NCBI GenBank assembly: GCA_015523085.1 | Contig: WALA01000033.1 | Location: 1 to 10,950, forward strand | DNA from: Candidatus Aenigmatarchaeota archaeon | Lineage (GTDB): Archaea > Aenigmatarchaeota > Aenigmatarchaeia > GW2011-AR5 > WALA01 | Reading direction: 5' to 3' | DNA: 10,950 nt | Shown here: piece by piece, positions 1 to 6,255 of the stretch | Layout: the number at the start of each line of letters is the position of its first letter | How positions within the stretch are numbered: position 1 is the stretch's first letter | Notes under the pieces: model-generated | The model's database searches: none | Told to the model about the DNA's origin: nothing | The model's input: only the letters and a program-made list of their open reading frames with translations | Position numbers and translations under genes: made by a program

Positions 1-1132
1 CATCAAATCCAAAAACGTCGAACGAAGCTCCGTCAACCGACTTCACAATGAACCTGTTGTTCCCGATTGTGACGACTCCTTGCGGGAGCTCATACGAGTA
101 AAAACCGGGTTCCGCCTCGCCGAACTTTTTCGTCACGACGCCGTTTGAGTTTATTATCTCGAGTTCGTACCCGCCGTCCGAGTACGTGCGGACTATTTGG
201 AACGACACCCGTCCGGGCTCGTACCTCAGATAGTCGTAGTCGTTTCCGTCGAAGTACACGTCCTTTTCAACCTGGCGCACAGCCGTTGTTATGTAATCCA
301 CTTCAATGAGGGCGCTTCCTTCGTATTCGCCGTTGTCCCCCGATTCAAATTTCACTTCGTTCTCGCCTATCTTTACGTCGCTCTTTGGAACGTCCACGAC
401 AAAGCTGTTTGTTTGCGGAGAGCCGTTGTAAACCAAGTTGCCGTTGAAGAACACGTTGATATTCCCTTTCGCCGCAACCAAATTTATCTTTATCTGAGCT
501 CTGCTTACCGACTTCACGCCGTCTGTGAGGTTGAACTTGAATACAAACGGCCTCTCATAATAGCGCTTCACTATGAGAGACGCGCCGGATATGTTGTAAA
601 GCGTTGGAGCCCACAAGCGCCACGAGGATGATTCCGGATAGAATATTATCTTCGTTTCATTTGCGAGCCATTCCTTTTTTATTGGTATTGAGTATGAGCC
701 GACGTCGTAAACGTCTTCGCCGACTATGAAATCGTTGACCATTATTTTCAGAGCTCCGTACCTGTTTGTGTCGGACACCGTGAAATCAATTGAAGACGAC
801 ACGTAATTTTTGAGGTCCGGATGCGCTGTCATGACTATGTACTTTTTCCCGAATAGGAGGCCGTTGTACACGCTCGTATCGTAGTAGCTGAATATCTGAT
901 TGTCCACGTCTTTTGACGTGTTGAAGTTCCTTATCCAAAACGTCTTCGCGGCGACAACGTCTTCCTTACCAACGTATCCGCTGCTTTGGTTGAAAATGGA
1001 TGTTGCCGGTGGAGGGGTCACGTTTCGTTGGGTGGGTGACAATGATGAAACGTCGGTCTTTACGCCGCTCATTAGGTAAATGAAAAATAGCAGCACAAGG
1101 CCGATTATGAACCATTTCAAAAAACTATCCAT
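1..1132 (-). CDS. Membrane-anchored, probably N-glycosylated surface protein (3' end cut by window)
   Basis: An open frame runs from the ATG at 1132-1130 to the window edge, giving 377 residues with no stop. The start is supported by AGGTGG at 1137-1142, four bases upstream. Residues 1-6 are a short head, 7-21 a hydrophobic segment (WFIIGLVLLFFIYLM) and about 29-45 a Ser/Thr/Pro linker, as in an uncleaved signal anchor with the bulk outside the cell. Seven N-X-S/T sequons follow the anchor (NVT, NQS, NTS, NET, NIS, NLT, NGS). Two stretches, about 98-190 and 196-285, have a similar beta-rich layout: an F-x-(V/L)-x-D start, a central short N-containing turn, then an N-E-(T/V)-K-I/F-like strand. 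They may be tandem beta-sandwich, lectin-like domains. I recognise no specific family. The gene is divergent from pelota with 62 bases between starts. The coding call is firm; surface location is inferred from anchor and sequons. Confidence 0.85.
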   Translation of the reverse strand, partial: MDSFLKWFIIGLVLLFFIYLMSGVKTDVSSLSPTQRNVTPPPATSIFNQSSGYVGKEDVVAAKTFWIRNFNTSKDVDNQIFSYYDTSVYNGLLFGKKYIVMTAHPDLKNYVSSSIDFTVSDTNRYGALKIMVNDFIVGEDVYDVGSYSIPIKKEWLANETKIIFYPESSSWRLWAPTLYNISGASLIVKRYYERPFVFKFNLTDGVKSVSRAQIKINLVAAKGNINVFFNGNLVYNGSPQTNSFVVDVPKSDVKIGENEVKFESGDNGEYEGSALIEVDYITTAVRQVEKDVYFDGNDYDYLRYEPGRVSFQIVRTYSDGGYELEIINSNGVVTKKFGEAEPGFYSYELPQGVVTIGNNRFIVKSVDGASFDVFGFD

Positions 1133-1160
1133 TTTTCCACCTAATATAATATGTCTCTCA

Positions 1161-1174
1161 CTATTTTATAAACT
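1161..1174. promoter_or_regulatory. TATA box region between the surface-protein gene and pelota
   Basis: TTTTATAAA lies at 1164-1172, centred about 26 bases upstream of the pelota ATG at 1195, so the pelota transcript would start at or next to its start codon (leaderless). Read on the other strand the same element is TTTATAAAA, about 36 bases from the minus-strand ATG, which would give a leader of about ten bases just long enough to hold AGGTGG. A second AT-rich stretch at 1142-1152 could instead serve the minus gene. Based on spacing only. Confidence 0.55.
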
Positions 1175-1194
1175 TAAAAAACGGTTGAATAATT

Positions 1195-2157
1195 ATGAAG
1201 ATAATTCACTACGACAGGAAAAGCGGCGAAATGAAACTCTCCGTGGAGACGCTTGACGATCTGTGGATGCTCAAAGACATCATTCAAAAAGGAGATGTCC
1301 TTAAGGGAAGCACAGTTCGGAGCATAGACATGTCAGGCAAGAAAGAGCGCCGCAAGATTTTCGTCGTTCTCGAGGCCGAGAAGTCGTCGTTCGGCTCAGA
1401 CGAACTCCGTGTTCAAGGACTCATAAAAGAGGCGTCCGAGGACATTCCACACGGCCATCACACGTTCGAGGTGCGCGTCGGCGATGTTTTCACGCTGGTT
1501 CACAAATGGAAGGATTACGAGATTGAACGCATACGGAGCTCATCGCACAAAATAAATCCCATTCTTGTCTGCGTTCTCGACGACGATGAGTGCGATGTTT
1601 TCGAGGTGTCGACGCGGATAAGGCGTCTTGCCCACTTCTCCGGAAGCTCCGGGAAGATGTATGCATCCGACAACGAGAAATATTACAAGGACATAATAAA
1701 CTTCCTGAAAAGCTCGGAAATCGAAACGGTTGCCATTGTCGGACCCGGATTCGCAAAGGAGCGCGTTTACAAAGGCCTGGAAAAGAAAAAATACATCGAC
1801 TCCGTGTCATCCACGGGCATAGTCGGACTCAACGAGGCGATTCGGCGCGGAATACTCAAAAGCGTCATGCGCGATTCAGAAATATCAAAGGACACGGATA
1901 TGATTGAAAAATTCTTCACGGAGCTCAAGAAAGACGGTCTCGTCGTTTACGGACGCGATGAAACCCTAAGAGCACTTGAAAATGGTGCAGTCGACATGCT
2001 TCTCATTTCCGATAGAATACTCCGCGAAAACGAAGACGTTCTCGAGAAGGCGAAACAGATGAGAACGAAAATACACATAATTTCCTCAAAGCATCCGAGC
2101 GGCGAGCAATTTTACAACTTCGGCGGCATAGGCGGATTCCTGAGATTCAAGTTGTGA
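1195..2157 (+). CDS. pelA: Pelota/Dom34 mRNA-surveillance and ribosome-rescue factor
   Basis: The 320-residue product is an eRF1 paralogue that, with an aEF1A-type GTPase and ABCE1, enters the empty A site of stalled ribosomes and splits them. The N-terminal Sm-like domain spans about 1-125, starts MKIIHYDRKSGEMKL and has the family's VGDVFTLVHKWKDYEIERI stretch at 95-113. The central domain (about 125-235) lacks the GGQ peptide-hydrolysis motif, as expected for Pelota rather than aRF1. The C-terminal domain (about 236-320) includes VVYGRDETLRALENGAVDML at 250-269 and ends with the characteristic HPSGEQFYNFGGIGGFLRF at 300-318. Length is slightly below the usual 340-360 for archaeal Pelota but all three domains are present. 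The start fits a TATA box 26 bases upstream and no ribosome-binding site, so a leaderless mRNA. It seems to be transcribed alone. Confidence 0.95.
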   Translation: MKIIHYDRKSGEMKLSVETLDDLWMLKDIIQKGDVLKGSTVRSIDMSGKKERRKIFVVLEAEKSSFGSDELRVQGLIKEASEDIPHGHHTFEVRVGDVFTLVHKWKDYEIERIRSSSHKINPILVCVLDDDECDVFEVSTRIRRLAHFSGSSGKMYASDNEKYYKDIINFLKSSEIETVAIVGPGFAKERVYKGLEKKKYIDSVSSTGIVGLNEAIRRGILKSVMRDSEISKDTDMIEKFFTELKKDGLVVYGRDETLRALENGAVDMLLISDRILRENEDVLEKAKQMRTKIHIISSKHPSGEQFYNFGGIGGFLRFKL

Positions 2158-2196
2158 GCTCCCTCAGTCCGCCCATAGGGTCTCTTCATAGGGAGC
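2158..2196. repeat. Inverted repeat directly after pelota
   Basis: GCTCCCT (2158-2164) and AGGGAGC (2190-2196) form a perfect 7-bp stem around a 25-base loop, beginning on the base after the pelota stop. Inside, CATAGGG occurs at 2174-2180 and again at 2188-2193 (last base differs). A second small inverted repeat, CAATC (2213-2217) and GATTG (2226-2230), follows. The first could be a 3' end-processing or termination hairpin, or a small structured RNA. No T-tract follows, so it is not a standard archaeal terminator. Confidence 0.4.
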
Positions 2197-2230
2197 AAAT
2201 GAAATTTATTGCCAATCGTTAAAAAGATTG

Positions 2231-2261
2231 ACTTGCATCAAGTGTTAATAGTTTTTTAAAT
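2231..2261 (+). promoter_or_regulatory. Inverted repeat plus TATA box upstream of the 2288 gene
   Basis: TTTTTTAAA at 2252-2260 is centred about 30 bases before the ATG at 2288, in the right place for a TATA box with a very short leader. Immediately upstream, ACTTG-CAT-CAAGT (2231-2243) is a perfect 5-bp inverted repeat with a 3-base spacer. It abuts the expected BRE position and so is a candidate regulator-binding site. The TATA box is moderately supported; the operator is a guess from position and symmetry. Confidence 0.45.
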
Positions 2262-2287
2262 GTTCGCAATGTAAAATAAATTGTGAT

Positions 2288-2965
2288 ATGATGTTCTGGG
2301 GAAAGAAGCGGGATAAAGAAAAGTCCATAGAAGAAATAAAAAAAGCTGTTTCTTCTCGAGACAACCCCGTGGACCACGGTGTCATAGACCTTGACATAGA
2401 CGACTTGTTTGGCCCGATGCCTTCAAAGCCCAAAGCCAAACCGCACGAAGGCGACATCAAGAATAATGTGAATAATAATGTAAATATTTCTAATAATGCC
2501 ACTCAAAACAATCATATTTCTCACAAGGGAACTGAAATGGCCACACCTGAAACAAATTCGGGGAAAGGCCCCGAATCATTTTCAGTGCCCCCAACCCCAC
2601 CGAAACATGAAATAGTTGGACACGAAAAAGTGAACAGCGGTCAAACCCCGCCGGTTTTCATAAAGCTCGATAAGTACAAGACAATAGTGAACACGATAAA
2701 TTCAATGCGCTCGTCAATATCTCACGTTCACGAGATTATGAACATCGCGAGCAGGATAGAGTACATGAGGAACAAAACATTCGAAGCCCTTGATGAGTCG
2801 TTGAAGAAGCTTGATGAAATGACCGCGTATCTTGACGCGACCCTCGTGCGTCCATCGGGGCTCGATGTGGAGCCGACAAAATTGACGACGAATGAGCTCA
2901 ACGAGTCGCTCGAACAATTGAAGAAAGAAATCGAGGACATCAAGAACATGGTAAAATCCATGTGA
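2288..2965 (+). CDS. Unrecognised protein with Asn-rich linker and C-terminal helical domain
   Basis: The 225-residue product matches no family I can name with certainty. Residues 1-22 are charged and helical, 33-41 carry an acidic patch (IDLDIDDLFG region), 57-76 are strongly Asn-rich and about 84-120 are Pro/Thr-rich, so the first half is probably disordered. Residues 121-225 look well folded: PPVFIKLDKYK, then predominantly helical, heptad-like sequence ending in LKKEIEDIKNMVKSM, probably a coiled coil or helical bundle. There is no signal peptide or membrane segment, so it should be cytosolic. Two ATG codons are adjacent (2288, 2291); GTGAT at 2283-2287 is too close for the first and slightly better for the second, so the start may be 2291. 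The gene appears monocistronic. An assembly or adaptor role is possible, but only from the layout. Confidence 0.8.
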   Translation: MMFWGKKRDKEKSIEEIKKAVSSRDNPVDHGVIDLDIDDLFGPMPSKPKAKPHEGDIKNNVNNNVNISNNATQNNHISHKGTEMATPETNSGKGPESFSVPPTPPKHEIVGHEKVNSGQTPPVFIKLDKYKTIVNTINSMRSSISHVHEIMNIASRIEYMRNKTFEALDESLKKLDEMTAYLDATLVRPSGLDVEPTKLTTNELNESLEQLKKEIEDIKNMVKSM

Positions 2966-2971
2966 CGCGTA

Positions 2972-2987
2972 AAAAATATTTAAATTA
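2972..2987 (+). promoter_or_regulatory. AT-rich promoter of tRNA-Leu
   Basis: ATATTTAAATTAT at 2976-2988 lies about 34 bases before the first base of the mature tRNA, just after the stop of the preceding gene (2963-2965). It is a good TATA box match and would place transcription start a few bases before the tRNA 5' end. Confidence 0.5.
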
Positions 2988-3046
2988 TTCTGCATCTAAA
3001 TGAATTAATCAAATGCGGAGGTAGCCAAGTTGGTCAAAGGCGCTAG

Positions 3047-3081
3047 ATCTTGAGTGTTGAGCGAAAAGCCGTGAAAGTGAA
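3047..3081 (+). other. tRNA-Leu intron 1 (35 nt, position 30/31)
   Basis: BHB reading: central helix CGCT (3041-3044) with AGTG (3076-3079), one G-U pair. The 5' bulge is AGA (3045-3047), cut AG|A; the 3' bulge is AAA (3080-3082), cut AA|A. The outer helix is only G3040-C3083 and G3039-U3084, so this is a relaxed BHB. A competing perfect 10-bp duplex (3046-3055 with 3082-3091) spans the 3' junction. This is the least certain of the five introns. Confidence 0.65.
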
Positions 3082-3088
3082 ACTCAAG

Positions 3089-3133
3089 ATCAACTTGTCC
3101 GTGAGCCATAAGGCAAGAGATGGCTTATGGGAT
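3089..3133 (+). other. tRNA-Leu intron 2 (45 nt, canonical position 37/38)
   Basis: BHB reading: central helix CTCA (3083-3086) with TGGG (3128-3131), one U-G pair. The 5' bulge is AGA (3087-3089), cut AG|A; the 3' bulge is ATA (3132-3134), cut AT|A. The outer helix is the anticodon stem once intron 1 is removed, since the 5' half is otherwise separated by 35 nt. Both bulges are identical to those of the tRNA-Cys intron. Inside, CCATAAG (3106-3112) and CTTATGG (3124-3130) form a 7-bp hairpin that partly competes with the central helix. Confidence 0.72.
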
Positions 3134-3147
3134 ATCTAGTCCCTTAG

Positions 3148-3172
3148 AGAATCGCCAACAGCGTTCGAGGAA
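3148..3172 (+). other. tRNA-Leu intron 3 (25 nt, in the variable arm)
   Basis: This is a clean BHB. The inner helix is GAA..CGC (3149-3155, one bulged T) with GCGTTC (3161-3166); the central helix is CCTT (3142-3145) with GAGG (3167-3170), one U-G pair. The 5' bulge is AGA (3146-3148), cut AG|A; the 3' bulge is AAT (3171-3173), cut AA|T. Removal turns a 40-nt variable region into an ordinary 15-nt leucine variable arm with a CCC/GGG stem. Confidence 0.85.
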
Positions 3173-3213
3173 TGGGTTCGTCGGTTCGAATCCGGCCCTC
3201 CGCATATTTCTTT

Positions 3214-3287
3214 GCACCGATGGTCTAACCTGGTTAGGACACGAGCTTCCCAAGCTCGTTATCCGGGTTCAAATCCCGGTCGGTGCA
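3214..3287 (+). tRNA. tRNA-Gly(CCC)
   Basis: The acceptor stem is GCACCGA/TCGGTGC with discriminator A at 3287. The D stem is GTCT/GGAC, the anticodon stem CGAGC/GCTCG and the loop TTCCCAA with anticodon CCC. The T arm is CCGGG-TTCAAAT-CCCGG. The gene is 74 nt, with no intron and no encoded CCA. It lies nine bases after tRNA-Leu, probably cotranscribed, and ends eight bases before the stop of the convergent membrane-protein gene. Confidence 0.96.
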
Positions 3288-3295
3288 TAGGAAAT

Positions 3296-3763
3296 TTAAT
3301 ACGTCAGGGATGCGAGGAAAACGAGAACGGAAATGAAAATCCCTATGGACACTGCGAGTGAAGAGCGCTCGTATGACATGTGCTCCACTTCTGATATCCC
3401 TATGAAAGTCGTGCTGAGAGCCCAAATGAGAGCAAGTATGGATACGTACGGTATCCATCCGAACAAGAGGAATGTTGTGCACGAATACGCGAAAACCATG
3501 AAGATTTTCTTCGTCGATTTTGCCCTCAATGATATCGCTGCGAGCGTGATAAGTCCGCCGGTTATTATGTACATCGCCCACGCGAACATGTATATGGCCA
3601 GGAATGATTCGAAAATTCCGATTTCCTTTGCGAAGCTACGCGTTGCAACGTAAAGTCCAGAGAACACAAGGTCTGATGCTGCAAACCACGCCAAGGATTC
3701 TTTCAGTGAGAGCTTCCTTTTGAAGAATTTTGTTGGCCTTACGATTAATTCGCGCAGTTTCAT
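3296..3763 (-). CDS. Yip1-family-like four-helix membrane protein
   Basis: The 155-residue product has a basic cytosolic N-terminus (MKLRELIVRPTKFFKRKLS) followed by hydrophobic segments at about 23-42, 53-78, 88-122 (long enough for two helices) and 134-153. The R-P-T-K-F-F start and the Y-x-x-x-x-x-L-L-F-G-W-I-P-Y pattern at 93-106 resemble Yip1-domain proteins (PF04893), small polytopic proteins common in archaea without a settled function. The start is supported by GGGTGATT overlapping the stop of the upstream gene. It is the last gene of the phosphoglucose isomerase operon, four bases after the 94-aa gene. The membrane nature is clear; the Yip1 assignment is from pattern resemblance. Confidence 0.82.
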   Translation of the reverse strand: MKLRELIVRPTKFFKRKLSLKESLAWFAASDLVFSGLYVATRSFAKEIGIFESFLAIYMFAWAMYIITGGLITLAAISLRAKSTKKIFMVFAYSCTTFLLFGWIPYVSILALIWALSTTFIGISEVEHMSYERSSLAVSIGIFISVLVFLASLTY

Positions 3764-3767
3764 TCAA

Positions 3768-4052
3768 TCACCCGAATATGCTTCCGAACCCGTTGATCGC
3801 TTTGTCCTCATTTTCTTTGAGTATTTTGAGGACTTCTTCTTTCTTGTCAAACTTTTCAATCATTCCCTCGCACAGCGTCTCCACCCTTTTCAGGACGTCT
3901 TCGGGTGCGTCGACAACAAGCACGTATCCCTCGCCGAGGTTCATCGTCGCGAGGTCGTGAAATGATATGCTGTGCCTTGATGTCGTGTCATCGCCTTTTA
4001 AAATGTTTTCGACTTTGTTCTTTTCGCCTTTGACAAGCCAAACCTCTTTCAT
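3768..4052 (-). CDS. Small conserved-looking protein of unknown function
   Basis: The 94-residue soluble protein (MKEVWLVKGEKNKVENILKG...) has no signal or membrane segment. The first half carries a beta-like start, a D-T-T-S-R-H-S-I-S-F-H-D-L stretch at 22-34 and the strand GYVLVVDAPEDVLKRVETL at 42-60. The second half is a charged helix, and the protein ends GFGSIFG. The strand-helix alternation suggests a small alpha/beta fold. AGGTG lies a few bases before the ATG. It sits between phosphoglucose isomerase (12-base gap) and the Yip1-like gene (4-base gap), so all three should be one transcript. I cannot name its family. Confidence 0.8.
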   Translation of the reverse strand: MKEVWLVKGEKNKVENILKGDDTTSRHSISFHDLATMNLGEGYVLVVDAPEDVLKRVETLCEGMIEKFDKKEEVLKILKENEDKAINGFGSIFG

Positions 4053-4064
4053 AAAAACACCTAA

Positions 4065-5219
4065 TTACTTTTTCCTCCTCTCATTTAAATTTCTAATCAA
4101 TTCGAACGTTATTTCCTTGCTGCGCTCCACTTCGGGCTGGTCGAATGGGTTCTGCCCTCGGACGATGGCCGAGTAGTACGCAAACATCTGCCAAAACGCG
4201 ATGAGCTCACCAATGGACATATCACTCACTTTATCCAATTCTAGAACGGCATATGGAATTCCGCGCTCGTGGGTGGTTCTCAGAACCCCTTCGAATTCAT
4301 AGTGAATGGACTTTGCCAGGTCAAGGCCGTTGAGAATTGACAATGACGACCCACGAACTTTCACATCGTTGAGCTTCTTCGGAACTCTTATTTCAATCTT
4401 CTCGTGGTTCTTGACTACTATGAAGAATCCAACCATGTTTTTTACGCCGCCGAAAAACCTTTGGTTCGTGTGATGCTGTGACTCGGGTGCTATCGCCGTT
4501 ACGATGGTTTGACCGAGCTCATTCTTTCCCGTGGTTTCGTGGACGAGCTGCGTTATGAGGTTCGTGAATCCCCCGAGGAGCTCCGAATATATTGGCATAA
4601 AGATCTCGTCGTACCCGACCTTCTCGAGCTCGAACATCGACTTGGCCAATTTGAAAATTCCGTTTTTCGCCTTTTTAGACGCGTACACTTTCCGCGCTCC
4701 TTTGAATATGCTTTCCGCGTCAAGGCCGCACACTAGCGCTGGAAGCAATGCGCACGATGTCATTCCCGCGAACCTACCTCCTATGTTCGGGTGCTCGACG
4801 ACGTCCCATTTCATCCGCATCGCGATTTCCTTGAGAGCTCCTCCACCCGTGACAGCGACCGCGTTCTTGTACCCACGTCCGACCAAGTAAAGCAAATCCT
4901 CCAAAACGCCGACCGTGTTCCCGGACTTGCTTACCGGAATGACGACGGTTTCACGCGGTCGAAACGAACGCGTCCGCTTGATCACTTCCGGCTCCATTGT
5001 GTCCAAAAGGGCAACGCGCTTTTTGCATTTGAGCGCACCGGCAATCGCCCGGAAGCTGTTTATTGAGCCGCCGTTTCCTATGACTATGACGTTTTTGAGA
5101 TTTCTGTACTTGCGTGCGACTTTTTTCATTTTGGAAAAGTCCGGCTTGTGCGCAGCGAACGGTGGGTCCTCCGGCACGCTTCCGCGAACGCTTGGGAATT
5201 CTCCGTAAACTCTAATCAT
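4065..5219 (-). CDS. pgi: Phosphoglucose isomerase (compact PGI/SIS superfamily form)
   Basis: The enzyme interconverts glucose-6-P and fructose-6-P in the cytosol. Visible motifs in order (384 residues) are GNGGSINSFRA at 48-58 (SIS glycine loop), the phosphate-binding SKSGNT at 97-102, GGRFAGMT at 147-154, QLVHETTGK with probable catalytic Glu228, QHHTNQ at 248-253 with probable catalytic His249, and NPFDQPEVERSK at 357-368 with Lys368. These match the PGI superfamily rather than the cupin-type archaeal enzyme. At 384 residues it is shorter than typical bacterial (about 450) or eukaryotic (about 550) PGI. A bifunctional phosphoglucose/phosphomannose isomerase is an alternative, but the intact QPEVERSK and QHxxxQ motifs favour PGI. 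It is first in a three-gene operon and divergent from galT. GTGAT lies just upstream of the ATG. Confidence 0.92.
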   Translation of the reverse strand: MIRVYGEFPSVRGSVPEDPPFAAHKPDFSKMKKVARKYRNLKNVIVIGNGGSINSFRAIAGALKCKKRVALLDTMEPEVIKRTRSFRPRETVVIPVSKSGNTVGVLEDLLYLVGRGYKNAVAVTGGGALKEIAMRMKWDVVEHPNIGGRFAGMTSCALLPALVCGLDAESIFKGARKVYASKKAKNGIFKLAKSMFELEKVGYDEIFMPIYSELLGGFTNLITQLVHETTGKNELGQTIVTAIAPESQHHTNQRFFGGVKNMVGFFIVVKNHEKIEIRVPKKLNDVKVRGSSLSILNGLDLAKSIHYEFEGVLRTTHERGIPYAVLELDKVSDMSIGELIAFWQMFAYYSAIVRGQNPFDQPEVERSKEITFELIRNLNERRKK

Positions 5220-5243
5220 GCTATCACAATTATATTTGTCGTG

Positions 5244-5293
5244 GCAATTATAAATTGATTTAAATCGTCACAACTATTCTTATTAGGGTGGTC
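5244..5293. promoter_or_regulatory. Divergent promoters of pgi and galT
   Basis: Seventy-six bases separate the two starts. ATTATAAAT at 5248-5256 suits the minus-strand pgi gene (TATA about 32 bases from the ATG). GATTTAAATC at 5257-5266, an exact palindrome, lies about 34 bases from the galT ATG. GGGTGGT at 5287-5293, two bases before the galT ATG, is a possible Shine-Dalgarno sequence at very tight spacing. Confidence 0.5.
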
Positions 5294-5295
5294 AT

Positions 5296-6225
5296 ATGAA
5301 TGAGATCAGGATAAATCCGCTTAATGGAAAGAAAATAATATTTTGCCCGGACAGAATGAAGCGCCCGAAAGACATAAAGATAGTACCGGCAAAGGAGAAG
5401 AAGAAATTCTGCCCCTTCTGCCCCGGTAATGAGGACAAGACACCGGATGAGGTGTTCCGCCTTGGGGGAAGGAAGTGGAAGACGCGCGTTTTTGAAAACG
5501 CGTTTCCAATCGTGAAGCCAGAGCTTGGCAGCGTTCATGGTGATTTTGATGTTCGCCCCGCTTTCGGGTATCATGAAATAGTCGTCGAGTCGCCGAATCA
5601 TTACAGCGATTTCAGGAACGTTTCCCACGTCAGAAACACGATAATCACGTACATAGCGAGGTTCAACGAACTCTCGAAGAAGAAACGGATACGTCACATT
5701 TCAATATTCAAGAATCACGGTGATGCTTCCGGAGCGTCGCTCAGGCATCCACACTCTCAGATAATGGCCATAGATTTCATTCCAGATGAGATGAGAACTG
5801 AGCTCAGAAATTCCAAGAAGATGAAAAAAGTGCTTTCCGTTGAATCGAAGTCCGAGCGTATGATAACGAAAACGGAACGCTTTGTGGTCTTCGCTCCATT
5901 TTTCTCAGAGTCACCGTACGAGGTTTGGATAGTTCCGAAGAAGAAAATGAGGAACATATCGCAGTTTGATGATGACCACGTCGATGAGATATCGAAATTG
6001 ATATCGACTCTCATGAAAGCCATGAAGTCGCTCCTCGGCGATTTCTCGTACAACCTCGTTGTGAAGCAGGTTTTGAAAGGCGATTATCACATGAGATTTG
6101 AAATTCACCCCCGCCTAGAAATACCGGCTGGATTCGAGATCGACACCGGTGCCGCGGTCAACACAGCGATTCCCGAAAAAGTTGCGGAGCTCATACGGAA
6201 AAAATTGCGCGGCAGAAAAGCTTAA
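5296..6225 (+). CDS. galT: GalT-family hexose-1-phosphate nucleotidylyltransferase
   Basis: The enzyme transfers a nucleoside monophosphate between an NDP-sugar and a hexose-1-phosphate through a covalent nucleotidyl-histidine. Motifs in the 309 residues are CPFC at 39-42 (zinc site), FENAFP at 66-71, the active-site block FKNHGDASGASLRHPHSQI at 138-156 with HPH at 151-153 (His153 the expected nucleophile), and in the second HIT half RFEIHPRLEIPAGFEIDTG at 267-285. Length is typical for archaeal GalT. The substrate could be UDP-glucose/galactose-1-P or ADP-glucose in related enzymes; the sequence does not decide. No galactokinase of the GHMP type is seen here, though a PfkB kinase lies downstream. 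The gene appears monocistronic, followed after 30 bases by tRNA-Cys. Confidence 0.93.
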   Translation: MNEIRINPLNGKKIIFCPDRMKRPKDIKIVPAKEKKKFCPFCPGNEDKTPDEVFRLGGRKWKTRVFENAFPIVKPELGSVHGDFDVRPAFGYHEIVVESPNHYSDFRNVSHVRNTIITYIARFNELSKKKRIRHISIFKNHGDASGASLRHPHSQIMAIDFIPDEMRTELRNSKKMKKVLSVESKSERMITKTERFVVFAPFFSESPYEVWIVPKKKMRNISQFDDDHVDEISKLISTLMKAMKSLLGDFSYNLVVKQVLKGDYHMRFEIHPRLEIPAGFEIDTGAAVNTAIPEKVAELIRKKLRGRKA

Positions 6226-6255
6226 TAAATGTTTGTGAAAATAATCATTAAACAC

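Larger units (their letters stand above)
3015..3204 (+). tRNA. tRNA-Leu(CAA) interrupted by three introns
   Basis: Acceptor arms GCGGAGG (3015-3021) and CCTCCGC (3197-3203) pair perfectly, with discriminator A at 3204 as in leucine tRNAs. D stem GCC/GGC is 3024-3026/3039-3041; the T arm is GTCGG-TTCGAAT-CCGGC (3180-3196). The anticodon stem halves CTAGA (3043-3047) and TCTAG (3135-3139) are 87 bases apart, and no single intron leaves U at position 33. Removing 3047-3081, 3089-3133 and 3148-3172 gives an 85-nt class II tRNA with loop CTCAAGA (U33, anticodon CAA, G37) and variable arm T-CCC-TTAGT-GGG-TTC. CTCAAGA is the only heptamer in the gap that fits a leucine loop with a purine at 37. Each junction has its own BHB. 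No CCA is encoded. Leu identity is firm; the CAA anticodon rests on the three-intron model. Confidence 0.85.

Noticed and set aside
197..631. Plus-strand ORF of 144 codons
   Set aside because: It is antisense to the surface-protein gene, whose minus frame is continuous with a good start, anchor and sequons.
3049..3055. tRNA-Ser(UGA) or Leu(GAG) reading from CTTGAGT next to the 5' anticodon stem
   Set aside because: It needs an extra base between D and anticodon stems or gives C33 or a pyrimidine at 37, has no matching central helix at the 3' junction, and the discriminator A fits leucine rather than serine.
3046..3147. Group I intron in tRNA-Leu, suggested by GATATCTAGTCC resembling the group I S element
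   Set aside because: The similarity comes from the tRNA's own TCTAG stem. The insert is too short for a group I core, no matching R/Q/P elements are seen, and three BHB introns explain it.
5260..5697. Minus-strand ORF of 145 codons
   Set aside because: It lies antisense to galT, whose motifs are intact, and covers the pgi/galT promoters.
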